Both the position numbers and the translations under genes were made by a program. A stretch of 64,000 bases of DNA. Source: Alitta virens (lineage: Eukaryota; Annelida; Polychaeta; Phyllodocida; Nereididae). This document shows, one piece after another, positions 34,456 through 45,012 of the stretch (the stretch's first letter is position 1; each line of letters begins with the position of its first letter). The notes beneath the pieces are model-generated. The model saw only the letters and a list, made by a program, of their open reading frames with translations, made no database searches and was not told the DNA's origin. Location: NCBI GenBank assembly GCA_932294295.1, contig OW028584.1:28120470-28184469 (forward strand), given 5' to 3'.

Positions 34456-34742
34456 CTTGGTGTACTAGTGGTAAGACGCTCGCCTGCTCTTCTAAAGGAC
34501 CCGGGTTCAAACCCATGCCCGGGCACCCTTCATGAGCTACGTCTCAGCTGGATGTCAATCGCATGAGACGTTAAATTGGAGGTGCCTTGTACACAGTGTC
34601 TATGCTGAGGCAAGTAAACGATCCCACCCATGTGGTAAATGTGTAACATGGGTAGACTCCTTTCTCTCACCTCATCAATCAACCTACGATAGTGGCTAGA
34701 ACTTGCCTTAGAGGGCAGCACTCTCCATATCTATCTATCTAT
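34456..34742 (+). mobile_element. tRNA-derived SINE with TATC tail
   Basis: The head TAGTGGTAAGACGCTCGCCT...GGGTTCAAACCC matches Pol III A and B boxes. The body (CGTCTCAGCTGGATGTCAAT, AAATTGGAGGTGCCTTGTAC) is followed by a (TATC)n tail at 34726-34741. Related copies: reverse orientation at about 48205-48340, and a 3' part at about 61928-62030 with the same TATC tail. It abuts the LINE, whose open frame reads through antisense SINE sequence for about 20 codons. Confidence 0.8.
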
Positions 34743-35543
34743 AAAGAATATTTTAAATACCAGTAGATGTTTTGTCAGTGACCTTTGTCGGTTTGGTTCT
34801 CTAATAATACCTTCATCAGTGGAGTAAATTGAGTCATTGTCAACCTTTTTAGTAAAATTTTTTTATAGAATAAAAGTGTTCATTGCACTGTGACAATATC
34901 TTTAGTTAGAAGATGTCCTGCTGTTCCATGCTGAAGATATAATATACTTCGGCCTCCTGACCTCCTGATAAATCCAAAATGGCCGACCCCCCTCTCCCCC
35001 TTAATGATGGAATGGTGAATATTGGCAATGATAAAGATTTTCATCCATAAATGTCACAAATCGCATTATTATTATTCCTTAGCAATGCAGTGTAAAAATA
35101 TAAAGAAATGCTAATTATGACAATTATTATATTATATGACCATATATAATCTAATACGTCATCTTTATGAAGTATACTTAGACCCTATGACTTTATGAAA
35201 TTGCTGTCGTAATTTTTCTTTCTGGGGCTACGAACAAACACAATTGTGCTCAGGCCTGTATTTGTCAGGTTCATCATAGGGGTCATGTCATGTGACATGT
35301 AGCTTCCTGTTTCATGACAACAAGTAATTTCATGAGTGGGTGGAAGTGGGGGGGGGGAGAGGTGTCACTCCATGATCTCAGAAACCCCCCCTCCTCCCAC
35401 TTGGCATCTATGAAGCCAGGAATGAATAGAATGTTCTGCGACTAAACAATATCTTGGCTGATTTAAACAAATTTGGATGAACACCAGTTAGTCTTTGAGA
35501 GACTTGAAAAAAAAAAAAAAAAAACAGACTCCCCTATGAAGGT

Positions 35544-35738
35544 GTGTGTGTGTGATTAGGGCTTTATGTCCTGTATTTCTGCACCAGTTGGGCTAATTAG
35601 GACAGGCAGAGACCATGGCAATGAGACGAAGCATTAAATAGCCATCCAACTTAGGCTCAACCGGGAATCGAACCCGGGAACCAGCGGTTGGAAGCCCAGA
35701 GTGCTACCTCTGAGCTAGGCCCCCGCCCCTGCCCCCCG
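35544..35738 (-). mobile_element. tRNA-derived SINE, family 1, copy 1
   Basis: On the minus strand it reads GCCTAGCTCAGAGGTAGC (A box), GGTTCGATTCCCGGTTGAGC (B box), then CTAAGTTGGATGGC, CATTGCCATGGTCTCTGCCT, AATTAGCCCA and a TG-rich tail. TATGAAGGT flanks both ends (35535-35543 and 35739-35747). Three more copies lie at 56377, 58857 and 61537. Confidence 0.9.
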
Positions 35739-35747
35739 TATGAAGGT

Positions 35748-37170
35748 CAACATTGAAACCATGTTGACCCGATGTGGCTATCTGGTAACTTTTTAAATGA
35801 CCTCTCAGGATCTTGGGGGGGGGGGGGAGGTGAAGGTTTATTCTCCCAAGGAAGGGCCAACAAGGCCATCCTAATAACTGATAAAGTTGAACAATCCGCA
35901 AAATGTCCAAAAGGATAAAAGACAAAATTTTCACACATCATTTTCAAGGTTACAAAACTTATATTAAAAGGATAACGATCAATTCATACACCAATCAGTG
36001 TGTGATACCAAATTGCTATGTTTGTAAAAGCATTTCTTAATCTTACATACCTCTAAAATACTGTTTCTTGTACACAGTAATTGCTGATGTTACACATAAT
36101 TTTTATGGGCTGAATCGAAAAAGAAAACGTTAACTTTTTATAATGTTCATTCATATAATCAATATGTCACTATAACAATTAAAAAGCAATTTTCAGGGTG
36201 GCTCTACCTGAGTATCATAAAACACAATTTCTTTGAAACCTTCCGTCATATATATGATAAAAACAAAACTGATTGATACCTATAAATGCAAATACAGGCA
36301 TGCTATGACGCTGTTAACTGAGAAACTGTAGGTGTAAAGGAAAATAGGTTGTTGGCCCGAACTTACTGATAAATATGCTCGAAAATAGAATTCATGAGCA
36401 TGGTAAAAAATATGGCATGCATACGCCTTTATGACGTGACGACGTGACGTCATTCACGTCAGGAGCCATGCGTGTGTCATATATAGTCCTAATGTCTATA
36501 ATTGTATCTGTAGGTGGCGGTACTGTGCAATACTGTATGAATAACAACATTAAAAGTGGGTTTCCTGGTAATTATGACTTACAATGAGGGGATTTCCTGG
36601 GGATTCTCTCTCGGAATTCCCTGGGATTCCTCAGTTTCCTGAAGGATCTAAAGGATCCAGTGACATTGAAAGGACTGTTGACATTACAGGGTATTGGCTC
36701 TCAATATGACTTCCCCTCAAACAAATTCCAAATTGATTCATAAAACCATAGGATCAGACAGCCCATAACTACCGCCATATTGGAGTCAGGGAGAGTGTAT
36801 TATTGAAAGGCGAGCTAGCATGGTGTTCATTATTGTTCAGTCGATTTAATTAAGATATGATCAGATTTTTCATTAATGTTCAGTGTGTGTCGCCATTATA
36901 TTATGGACTTCTGTGTAGCATGTTTACCTACAATGATTGGGTTCTAAAAGCCATTAGATATATCAATTCTTTACTTTGTATCATCTGCGGCTAAAATATT
37001 TGATAGTTGATGTAGAATAGATTATGTATACATCTCTCACTGTTGCTTTAGGACCACCCCATCAAGTCTAAAAAAAGAAAAGAAGCAAATCATGATTTGA
37101 GAATCAAATTACTTAATTGTGTAGGTAAGGATATATATTTACTGTAGCATTACATATTATCAGTGCTGTC
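35748..37170. other. Intergenic, no recognised gene
   Basis: AT-rich with a G run near 35815-35827 and a CpG-bearing patch ACGTGACGACGTGACGTCA near 36433-36451. No coding exon or repeat family recognised. Confidence 0.5.
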
Positions 37171-38396
37171 TATTACAGCAGATTTCATTAACTTGGAAAC
37201 TAAACTTCAGAAGACGTCATGCCCAGTGAAGAATTTGAGCTCACAGTGAGCTCACATGAAGCTCACAGAGAGTCACACAGTTTAACCTCACAGTGGTCTC
37301 ACAGTGAGCTCATAGAGTGAGGCCACAGTGTGAGTCTTCTGTGAACTAATTGTGAGTTCATCATGAGTGATTCTAGTCACCTGTTGTGACATAAATAATG
37401 TCTGTTGTACCAGCGATAACTCTGAAATTATTAATAAGCTATATGCTGAAAATTCTACCATCATTTGTGTGGTTTCTTCCCATCCTTGTTATAACTACAA
37501 TTTCTGAAAATGATAAGTAATATATATATATCATTTTATTCATTCACATGTAAATTCATGGAATATACGATAAAAATAGGCATGACAATTTAAAGGATGT
37601 TAAAAGAAAAAGTGGAAAATCGAATCAATATGTACATATAAAGTCACAATAAAATCTAATTTATAAGAATAAAAACCAGCAAAAAAAAGAAGAAGTAAGT
37701 CAGCCTATTATATCCTGTTGTGATATTTTATGGTCATTTATTCCAATATAACTTTCTCGGACCGTTTTTCATGAGACGGTTGGTCGGAAAATAAATAAAA
37801 ATCCCCAGAAAGTGTTTTTTTCCCATAAATTAACACAGGTGATGTGATACTTTGAGATGCAATACACATATTTGCCCAGACAATTGTTGATTTATTAATT
37901 GAGCGGCACTGCAAAAGTTTGGCCGGCAGTGTCGAGAAACGAAAGATTAAAAAACCGTCGCATAACTAACCTAAACTACTAGTAGAATAATATACTACTT
38001 ACCATTTCTGGACTATCTGCGGGCTTAAAACCTTTTCATAGTATGTATACTGTATCTATGCTGGCTAATGATAAAGATTTGAAAATGGCAACCATTTGGT
38101 TGGAGATCATCAGAGACTAGAGATTTAAAATGTTTAAGTAGCATGTAATGTATTTGTTTAAGAACTAGGGTTTATACCTTTCAATATTTATTTAGTGATT
38201 ATTGGATTTATTGTAGATCACCATAAATATCATGGGTAACATTGGGTAAACATGGAATATTGGCATTAAATAAAGTAATGCAATTTGAAATTATCATATG
38301 CATTTGGCTTCCAAGCCACCTATGTCAGTTAGGATGGCATCATACTCACCATGAGGTCACTGTGTGAGATCACAAGGTGAGCTCATCGTGAACTCT

Positions 38397-38661
38397 AGTT
38401 AGTTTCATAAAATATGGTCGGCTCTAGCTGTCTGTAGCGACCTGTACCTGACTGTGGTCTAAACACGCTAAAGCCGGCCGCTTCTGTCCACTTCTATAGC
38501 TAATAATCGGCTTAAATCTATCACCAGATAAATATCAACCTTGGTAAATGTAAGAAATTATTCTAATATATCATAAATATGTACTTTGAAATCCGGTTTT
38601 GAGTTGCTAAGACAGCTTTGTCTAGTTTCAATTTGACAGGCCTTTTTAAATGAAACTAACT
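38397..38661. mobile_element. 265-bp MITE with AGTTAGTTTCAT ends
   Basis: AGTTAGTTTCAT (38397) and ATGAAACTAACT (ending 38661) are exact 12-bp inverted ends. The body matches copies at 31161-31570 and 57285-57400. It lies inside the second-layer element. Confidence 0.8.
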
Positions 38662-38726
38662 GTAACTGTGATGTCATCTTTGTGATCTCATCCTGTGAGC
38701 TTTGAATGAGGTCACTGTGAGTGTAA

Positions 38727-39384
38727 AGGGGGTTTCACACATAGCCGGATCAGACGCCAGAGCGTTCCGGAGGACAACTCCGGAATACTCCCGCATACTC
38801 CGGGGAAAGCTGTGTAGACATCGTGTTCATGTCCGGGATTGTCCGGCATTGTCCGTCATTGTCCGGGGCGCTCCGGGACCACCTTGGGACTCCGGGGGAA
38901 AAAATTAAACATGTTTAATTTTTTATGCCGGAGTTCCCGGAGTAATTTAATCCGTGTAGATCCGTGTAGATCCGTGTAGATCCGTATAGACTCCCAATAT
39001 ACTCCGCCGATCTCCGGGAATCTCCGTATTGACTCTGGCATATCTCCGGCTACATCCGGCGTCAACCGGGCATGAATATTTCGCCGCCATTAACGCCGGA
39101 GAGTACAAGGAGCAACACGGTTCCACACGAATGAACACGGTGTAAAGACCGGTGATATCCGCAAAGGCACCGTGAAAATCCGGTTCACTCCGCACTCTAA
39201 ACGGGACAGTCGTGTTAGCTCCGTGTTGCTCCTTGTTGAGACCGTATTGACATCGTGTACACATCGCCAAACATTTATTTTTTGTTGACATTTAACAGCT
39301 CTTTGATCCCGGAACCCCACGGAGGTAATAAAATGTTACTCTGGGACGCTCCGGCGTCTGATCCGGCTATGTGTGAAACCCCCT
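38727..39384. mobile_element. 658-bp GC-rich PIF/Harbinger-like MITE with TAA target duplication
   Basis: AGGGGGTTTCACACATAGCC and its reverse complement form a terminal repeat of about 45 bp. TAA flanks both ends (38724-38726, 39385-39387), the TWA duplication of PIF/Harbinger. The interior has many TCCGG and TCCGTGTAGA repeats (four near 38951-38992), a 26-bp palindrome centred on ACATGT near 38912, and a nested inverted pair ACAAGGAGCAACACGG/CCGTGTTGCTCCTTGT (39108, 39221). CpG content is high against the flanks. Open frames here are artefacts of the repeats. Confidence 0.85.
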
Positions 39385-39524
39385 TAACACATTAGCTCAC
39401 GTCTTCACTGGGTGTGAACCCAGGACTCCCATTGGTTGAGAGAATGCCTTAACCAATGGGAGTCCTTCATTCACATGACGTCCTCTGGAGGTTCGTTTCC
39501 AAGTCTATGAAATCTGCTGTAATA

Positions 39525-42500
39525 TTCTATCTTTTCCTTCTTTGTTGTTGAGATGTGATGAGGTGAGATGGGAAAGATATGAGGTGAAATGGAATGCGAA
39601 GAGATGAGACGAGATGGAATGAGTTCAAATGAGTTCAGATGAAATGAGATGATTGAGATGGGTTGAGATGAGATGAGAGTACAGGGCTTATACGTCAAAG
39701 TGTGTAGAGTGCAACAATTATGGGAATCCTCATTAACAACCCCCTTAACATTTAGCAATTCTCTTGAAAAGTTGCCATGGTTACAAGATGCTCTGAAATC
39801 CATGTATTGAATGCATGGAAATATAAGTGCCATTGACCCCAGTGTTCATTTGTTGACTAGCCTCCTCTTTTCATTTTTTTGCAATCCTATAATTTCAAAG
39901 AAAACCCTGCAGGCGATTGATCATAAGGTGTGGGAGGCTTGTCAGAAATTCTTTAAATATCCACTAGATATAGGAAGAAAATCGATTCGTGGGGAAATTA
40001 GATTAATTTGGATCAAAGAATAACCGGCTTTGCTGGCCTAAGTATATTTATGTTATTTTTGGATGGTTTCCAAGGTAGTAGTCCCATACTAGATTCTAGA
40101 TATCATAGGGGGCCAAAAAGGACATTTATGTTGTATGGTTGTGCATACATCATACCTCAGTTTATTATACAAGCAGTTGAAATACTTTCTTTTCTAAAGT
40201 CATGAAGGTCACTCTCATTTTAAAGTGACACAGGTCAGAACGTTTTAATAATATGTGATTGTCAATTGAAGTATTTCATTCACTATATATATATTTTTTT
40301 TCTTTTTCTTTTGTTTTGTAAATTGTTATAGAGGCAGAGAGCTATAAAAATACTTGAGGGCACATGATATCTATAGTTTTGCTGATTTAGGTGCGTTAGG
40401 TCCTCTACATAACGTTTTGCTAGGTGTACCATTGTGTATTCAATGTTTTGAACCCAAAACTATACTAATATTTCTACTCAAAGGTCTCACACTGGAAAAT
40501 CTATCTACAGATTGTACCAGTTTTATTTGACACACAGTCTTTACTGATTATTACATTCAGCGATTGCAGTTAGAATGGCTATTAAACAAGGGGTTGCCGC
40601 ATCACAGTTCTTACAACTGCTTTCAGTCACCTTGTGTGTCTTTCAAGTCTTTGCTGTTTCTGACAACTTTCTGGATGTTTGATGTCAACATTGAGGACTT
40701 TTAATTGCTGTTGATTTAGTCAAAGTTGAGTTCTTTACAAAAGCCAAACGTATATAGTGTCACCTCGGTAGGTTGTATGTTGGACAGCTTGTAGTGTATG
40801 TTGGATGGCTGCAGTGTATGTTGGATGGCTGCAGTGTATGTTGGATCGAGGTCTGTGCACAATGTGTGTTATACAATGAGTGGAGAATATAAGCAATGGT
40901 GGACGGTGTGTCATCCCACAAAACTCTGTGTTGGACTACTCACCATCCACTATTGTTATAGTACGACCACCTAAAATTGCAGACGTAATGATGGCATGAT
41001 ACTAGCCCATAAGACCAATGGGCAGACAAAGTAAATATTAAAATAACCGATAAATAACGGCGCTGAAGTGAACAGCAAGTCTTAATGGTGAAGTAGTCAC
41101 AATAAAGATAAAATACACTGGTAAGGACACAATTGGGTCCACAAAATGAATGGTCTTACCTCACATGTCACATTGCTTGAACTATAATATTTAATTTGAA
41201 ATAATTTACATTTTTCATTTATTTATTAGTAATTTTACATAATTAGTAAATACATAAATACTGATACTAAATGTCAGGCTTACTCCCATTGGGAATAAGT
41301 CTAGATATAGGTATCTATGTATCTATGTGCCATTTGAATACACTGCATGAATTTGCCATGAAACGTACAATGTACAAGAAAGCAAAGTACAAGAATTTTT
41401 GAAAGTGTCTAGATAATTATATCTATCATGCATTATATTTAACTGTATCAATCATTTACAAAGATTATTTCAACAAAATAATTTTTAATAAAATACTAAA
41501 CCATATTGACATGACGACTTTCTTGCCATTAAAAATCATCATTCCCCAATTGATGAAAGCAAAGCTAAATTAGATCGACAGCAATTAGTATAATTATGAC
41601 ATAAACTAATCCTGTCAAATGTCTGGACTTATTCTAAGCTTTATTGGGCTTTTTGCTATAATCTGTGCCTAAAATGTCTTTTTTGTCCAATTCAAGTTAT
41701 GCGATTAACCCTTTAGGTTTTTCGTTGAATTCTTTAAGGCATTTACCATGCCTTCAAAATGCTGTTCAAAAATCTGCAAGCTCTGTGATTGATCATTGTC
41801 ATTATGGATGGGCCCTGAGTCGTAAAATTGAGTTTCAAGATAAGTTTTAACTCTTTCAATGAAAATGTTGATGCTTTGAAGTCAAGTTTAATAGATAGAC
41901 AGGGGCTTAGTTTCATGAGATACAAGCAAAAAAAATCTAAATAAAAGCTATAGAAAAAAACTGATTTATGCCAATACAGTTCAGTAAATCAAGCATATGA
42001 GTGGTCTTAAATTACGAACTGACATTTTATGCAATATTAAGTCTTTTAAAATTAAAGGGAAGACAAACTATTAAATGTGCCCTTAACTATTAAGGCTAAC
42101 GCTCTAGCTCTGTTAAGGCTACAAAATGTCTAGTTTGTTAAATTGTATAGTAAATAATTTAACAAATAGCTAGTGAGATTAACCATTCATGTTTAATAAT
42201 AAAATAGTGTTGCAAATTAGTTTCTTCATCATAAGTTGACAATTATATTAAAACATAGATATCTACTATGGCTTTTATGGCAAAGTGGTCGCAATGGATA
42301 GGTATATTACAAAACAATGGTAAAATATTCTGATTGTGTACATGAAAATCATATTGCCTAGAAATTAATATTACCTCCACGTAGAACATATATAGCTTTC
42401 AAAATATGTTATAAATTTGACATTCCCCGAATTTTCCAAAAAATGTCAACATTGGTAATTATTTAAATCTAAAGATCAATATTCTTTAATAACTTGGAAT

Positions 42501-42546
42501 AGATTTCAACCGAGATTGCCGCAATGACGGGGTTATTATGTACACG

Positions 42547-42579
<33 letters not shown>

Positions 42580-44739
42580 GGATAAATAAGAAGCTGAATT
42601 CCATACCATAAGATAAGATAATATAATATGATATAAGATAAGATAAGATTTTATTTTGAGTCAATGATGAAATACAGGTAACATCAGCACACGGGATATT
42701 AATCGGCTATAAAAAAAAAATAATAATAATCAGTGACAACACAAAAAGTACTATACCACCAAACCTAGGATATATGAATCTTTTATATCATCAAATTTTG
42801 TATATTGCACAATTGTATATAATACTTTCACGGCAGGACAAGACAAGAAACTCAATGAAAGGGTAATACGCTTAGTATGCAATGACTATGAAAGTCTGTA
42901 TAGTGATCTGGTAAAAACAAAACAATACAGTCAATAATCCAGCAGAAGTTACAATTGCAAGTTGGCCCATTCCAGTTGCTCATTAAGCTATAAATATCAG
43001 CACAATTCACAGCTTGTTTCAATTTGTTGGGCAACGTGTTCCACGTATGCCCTATAGTGTGACACGGTATACTTTCCATAATTGACTTGATTATATTTTG
43101 GAAGTGAGAGTACCATACCAAAGAAAAGGAACTTGGAGGTCGTAGGTCTTACGGGTCCAATAAAACAAAAGATGCTGACCAGTACATTGTATGAGAAATC
43201 TGAATGGAAGGTACAACTAAAATGGACCTGTTATTGCACACCAAAGAAGGAAAAAACAAGCCAGAAGAACTAATAGTAAATAGCAACACTATATTCTCAG
43301 AAACTGATAGAGCTTTGAGGTTTTCATTATTCTCCCTCAACGAAATGTGAATTATATTAGTCTGGTAGCCTGGAGTCGCTACCATAGATCTGGAGATATT
43401 TTAGTATATTTAGAAAGCTTTCAGTGGCATACACAATTAAAGGAGGGAAGAGTGGGGCACCTTGAGGCACCTTGATCCATTGGCTCTGTAAATAGCAATG
43501 ATTTTGTCCCCTTAGTGATAGAGAATTAGGTTACTAATTTTTTTTTTAGTTTCCTGTCAGGACATTGTGTCAATTCAGAATTTACACTTTTTACTACTAC
43601 AAAGTAATAAAACCAGGCAAGATTGTTATTTTTCTGATATCTTCATTAGTCGCAGAATCCAGCTACCAATTTGTCAATGTGAACTAGGAAAAATATGCCA
43701 CAGATTGACCACATGGCGGATAAGTTGAGATTTACCTGCATCACACCACATGAGTTTTTATCCTTGAACCTGGCCAGGGAACAACAAGATGACTAGTTAA
43801 AAGCATGCTATCACATTTATAAACCTTTAATTATATAATAATTTAGCATTTTCCTCCAATTATCACTTACCCAAAACACACTGTACTTGCCTTGAACATT
43901 CAAATTATTACCTTTCGATTACAAAATAAGCCTTAATATAAATATAATTAACATTGCAAATGTAGGCATGTTTGAAAATTTTTTAAATTGGTAATTTTCA
44001 AGCAATAATAAAATTTGTATTTTTATATCATCAATATATATATGTAATTTTACCCCAGGCATGCTTCACTTGCCCTGGACAGTCAGACAATCATTGCTGG
44101 TGAGCCCTGCATTAATGTAGTTTTATGTATGGACTTTAATCAGTATTTCTTAATATAACTGTTTATTTTTCCCAATGCTTATGTGTTATCCTCATTTTCC
44201 TTTGTACTTGCCATCTAAATAATATGTATCCAACTTACAACAAATACACTTAATGGCGTCAGCCGAAGGAATAAATATATTATAATTGAAATTGAAAACA
44301 TGCACCTCGAAAAGAATTATATTATTTTCCACATATTATTTAAATGGGCTTTTTATGGCTCCTAGGTATAATTCTCTGATTGCTCTAAGTCTTTGGCAAG
44401 TTGTGTTTGTGCTACTATTGAAGCAAACTAAACTCTGTTAGCAAATTCCAGGTGTTTGTAAGGTTGGCTTAAGATGCCCCAAGTCCGGCTCAAGGTGCCC
44501 CATGGTCAGGGCACCATGAGCCACTTATGTATAATTCAACATTTTACCTAAGATACTCAGGATGTTAAACTATAGTAAAATATTAAGTAAGTCTGTACGA
44601 CTGTCTCTTCATTCTCCAAAGAGGAAAAGCTCATGATGCCCTACTCTTACCTAACAGAAGCTCTGTGTATATCATTAGGTCATCGTATTTCATAACGACC
44701 ACTAAAATATATTCTGGAGTACATTTATTTCTTGATTTT
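39525..44739. other. Intergenic, simple repeats only
   Basis: Holds a degenerate GAGATG-rich tract (about 39547-39680), a 20-bp tandem unit GTGTATGTTGGATGGCTGCA (about 40793-40852), (GATA)n at 42549-42584, an AGATAA-rich tract at about 42610-42650, and AT-rich sequence. No gene recognised. Confidence 0.55.
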
Positions 44740-44970
44740 ACGTGCGATAGAACATTCGTTGATGATGCATATTCATGAGGTAGTTGTTCTCCTCACAAGG
44801 AGGCGAGAAAACGCCGAGTACGTGGAGTGGGCGCATTGCTCTCCTGTGTGGGAGTATCATAAACCACTTGACGACGAGCTCAGCAACCACAGACGCCAAG
44901 TGACGTGCCAATTTTGCCATATTTATTTTCTGCCAAATTTGTAAATAACCAAAAGGTGTCAAGATTGGAA
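44740..44970 (+). promoter_or_regulatory. GC-rich patch, possible promoter/5' UTR of the peptide gene
   Basis: This patch stands out from AT-rich flanks, with CpGs and motifs TACGTGG, GTGACGTG and ATGCATATTCATGA. It lies directly upstream of an ATG exon with a perfect donor. A 70-codon frame (44732-44944, ending CQFCHIYFLPNL) has a CxxC but no recognisable fold; it may be 5' UTR. Promoter role is inferred from position and composition. Confidence 0.3.
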
Positions 44971-45012
44971 ATGATGTTCACTGCTCCAAGTGCAAGTTGC
45001 AGATTCCTGCAA
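44971..45012 (+). CDS. Candidate first coding exon of the secreted peptide precursor
   Basis: ATGATG at 44971 (G at -3) opens MMFTAPSASCRFLQ and stops at CAA/GTAAGTGT, an excellent donor in phase 0. The peptide exon at 56788 also starts in phase 0 and needs an upstream Met, since it opens mid-leader with no in-frame ATG before the hydrophobic core. Joined, the product has a basic/polar N-region before HLLWAAILSAIVIAMV. The implied intron is about 11.8 kb. Other first exons are possible; this is the only good phase-matched candidate I found. Confidence 0.35.

Larger units (their letters stand above)
37222..39412. mobile_element. Second-layer element with CCCAGTGAAGA ends
   Basis: CCCAGTGAAGA (37222) and TCTTCACTGGG (ending 39412) are exact inverted ends lying inside the outer element, splitting GTCATG from TGTGAACCCAGGACTCCC. 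The interior is rich in CTCACAGTGAGCTCAC-like repeats (37236-37370, 38340-38396, 38690-38722). No transposase frame. Confidence 0.6.
37176..39519. mobile_element. Outer TA-flanked inverted-repeat element, interrupted by other elements
   Basis: Left end CAGCAGATTTCATTAACTTG and right end CAAGTCTATGAAATCTGCTG are inverted, extending about 45 bp to GACGTCATG. TA flanks each end (37174-37175, 39520-39521). Undisturbed relatives of 140-220 bp occur at about 385-540, 58336-58474 and 62768-62983, which show the internal ACTCCCATTGGTT hairpin also seen here at 39424-39468. The normal element is thus short, and 2.19 kb has been inserted into it. Confidence 0.8.

Noticed and set aside
35747..35947. Short Pro-rich minus-strand frames
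   Set aside because: They cover a G-run and the edge of a SINE; no protein features.
38702..39320. Four frames of 68-114 codons
   Set aside because: All lie in the GC-rich TAA-flanked MITE and follow its repeats.
44732..44944. Zinc-finger-like protein from the CxxC in the 70-codon frame
   Set aside because: Only one CxxC, no His pair, and the stop falls before the next CxxC, which is in another frame.
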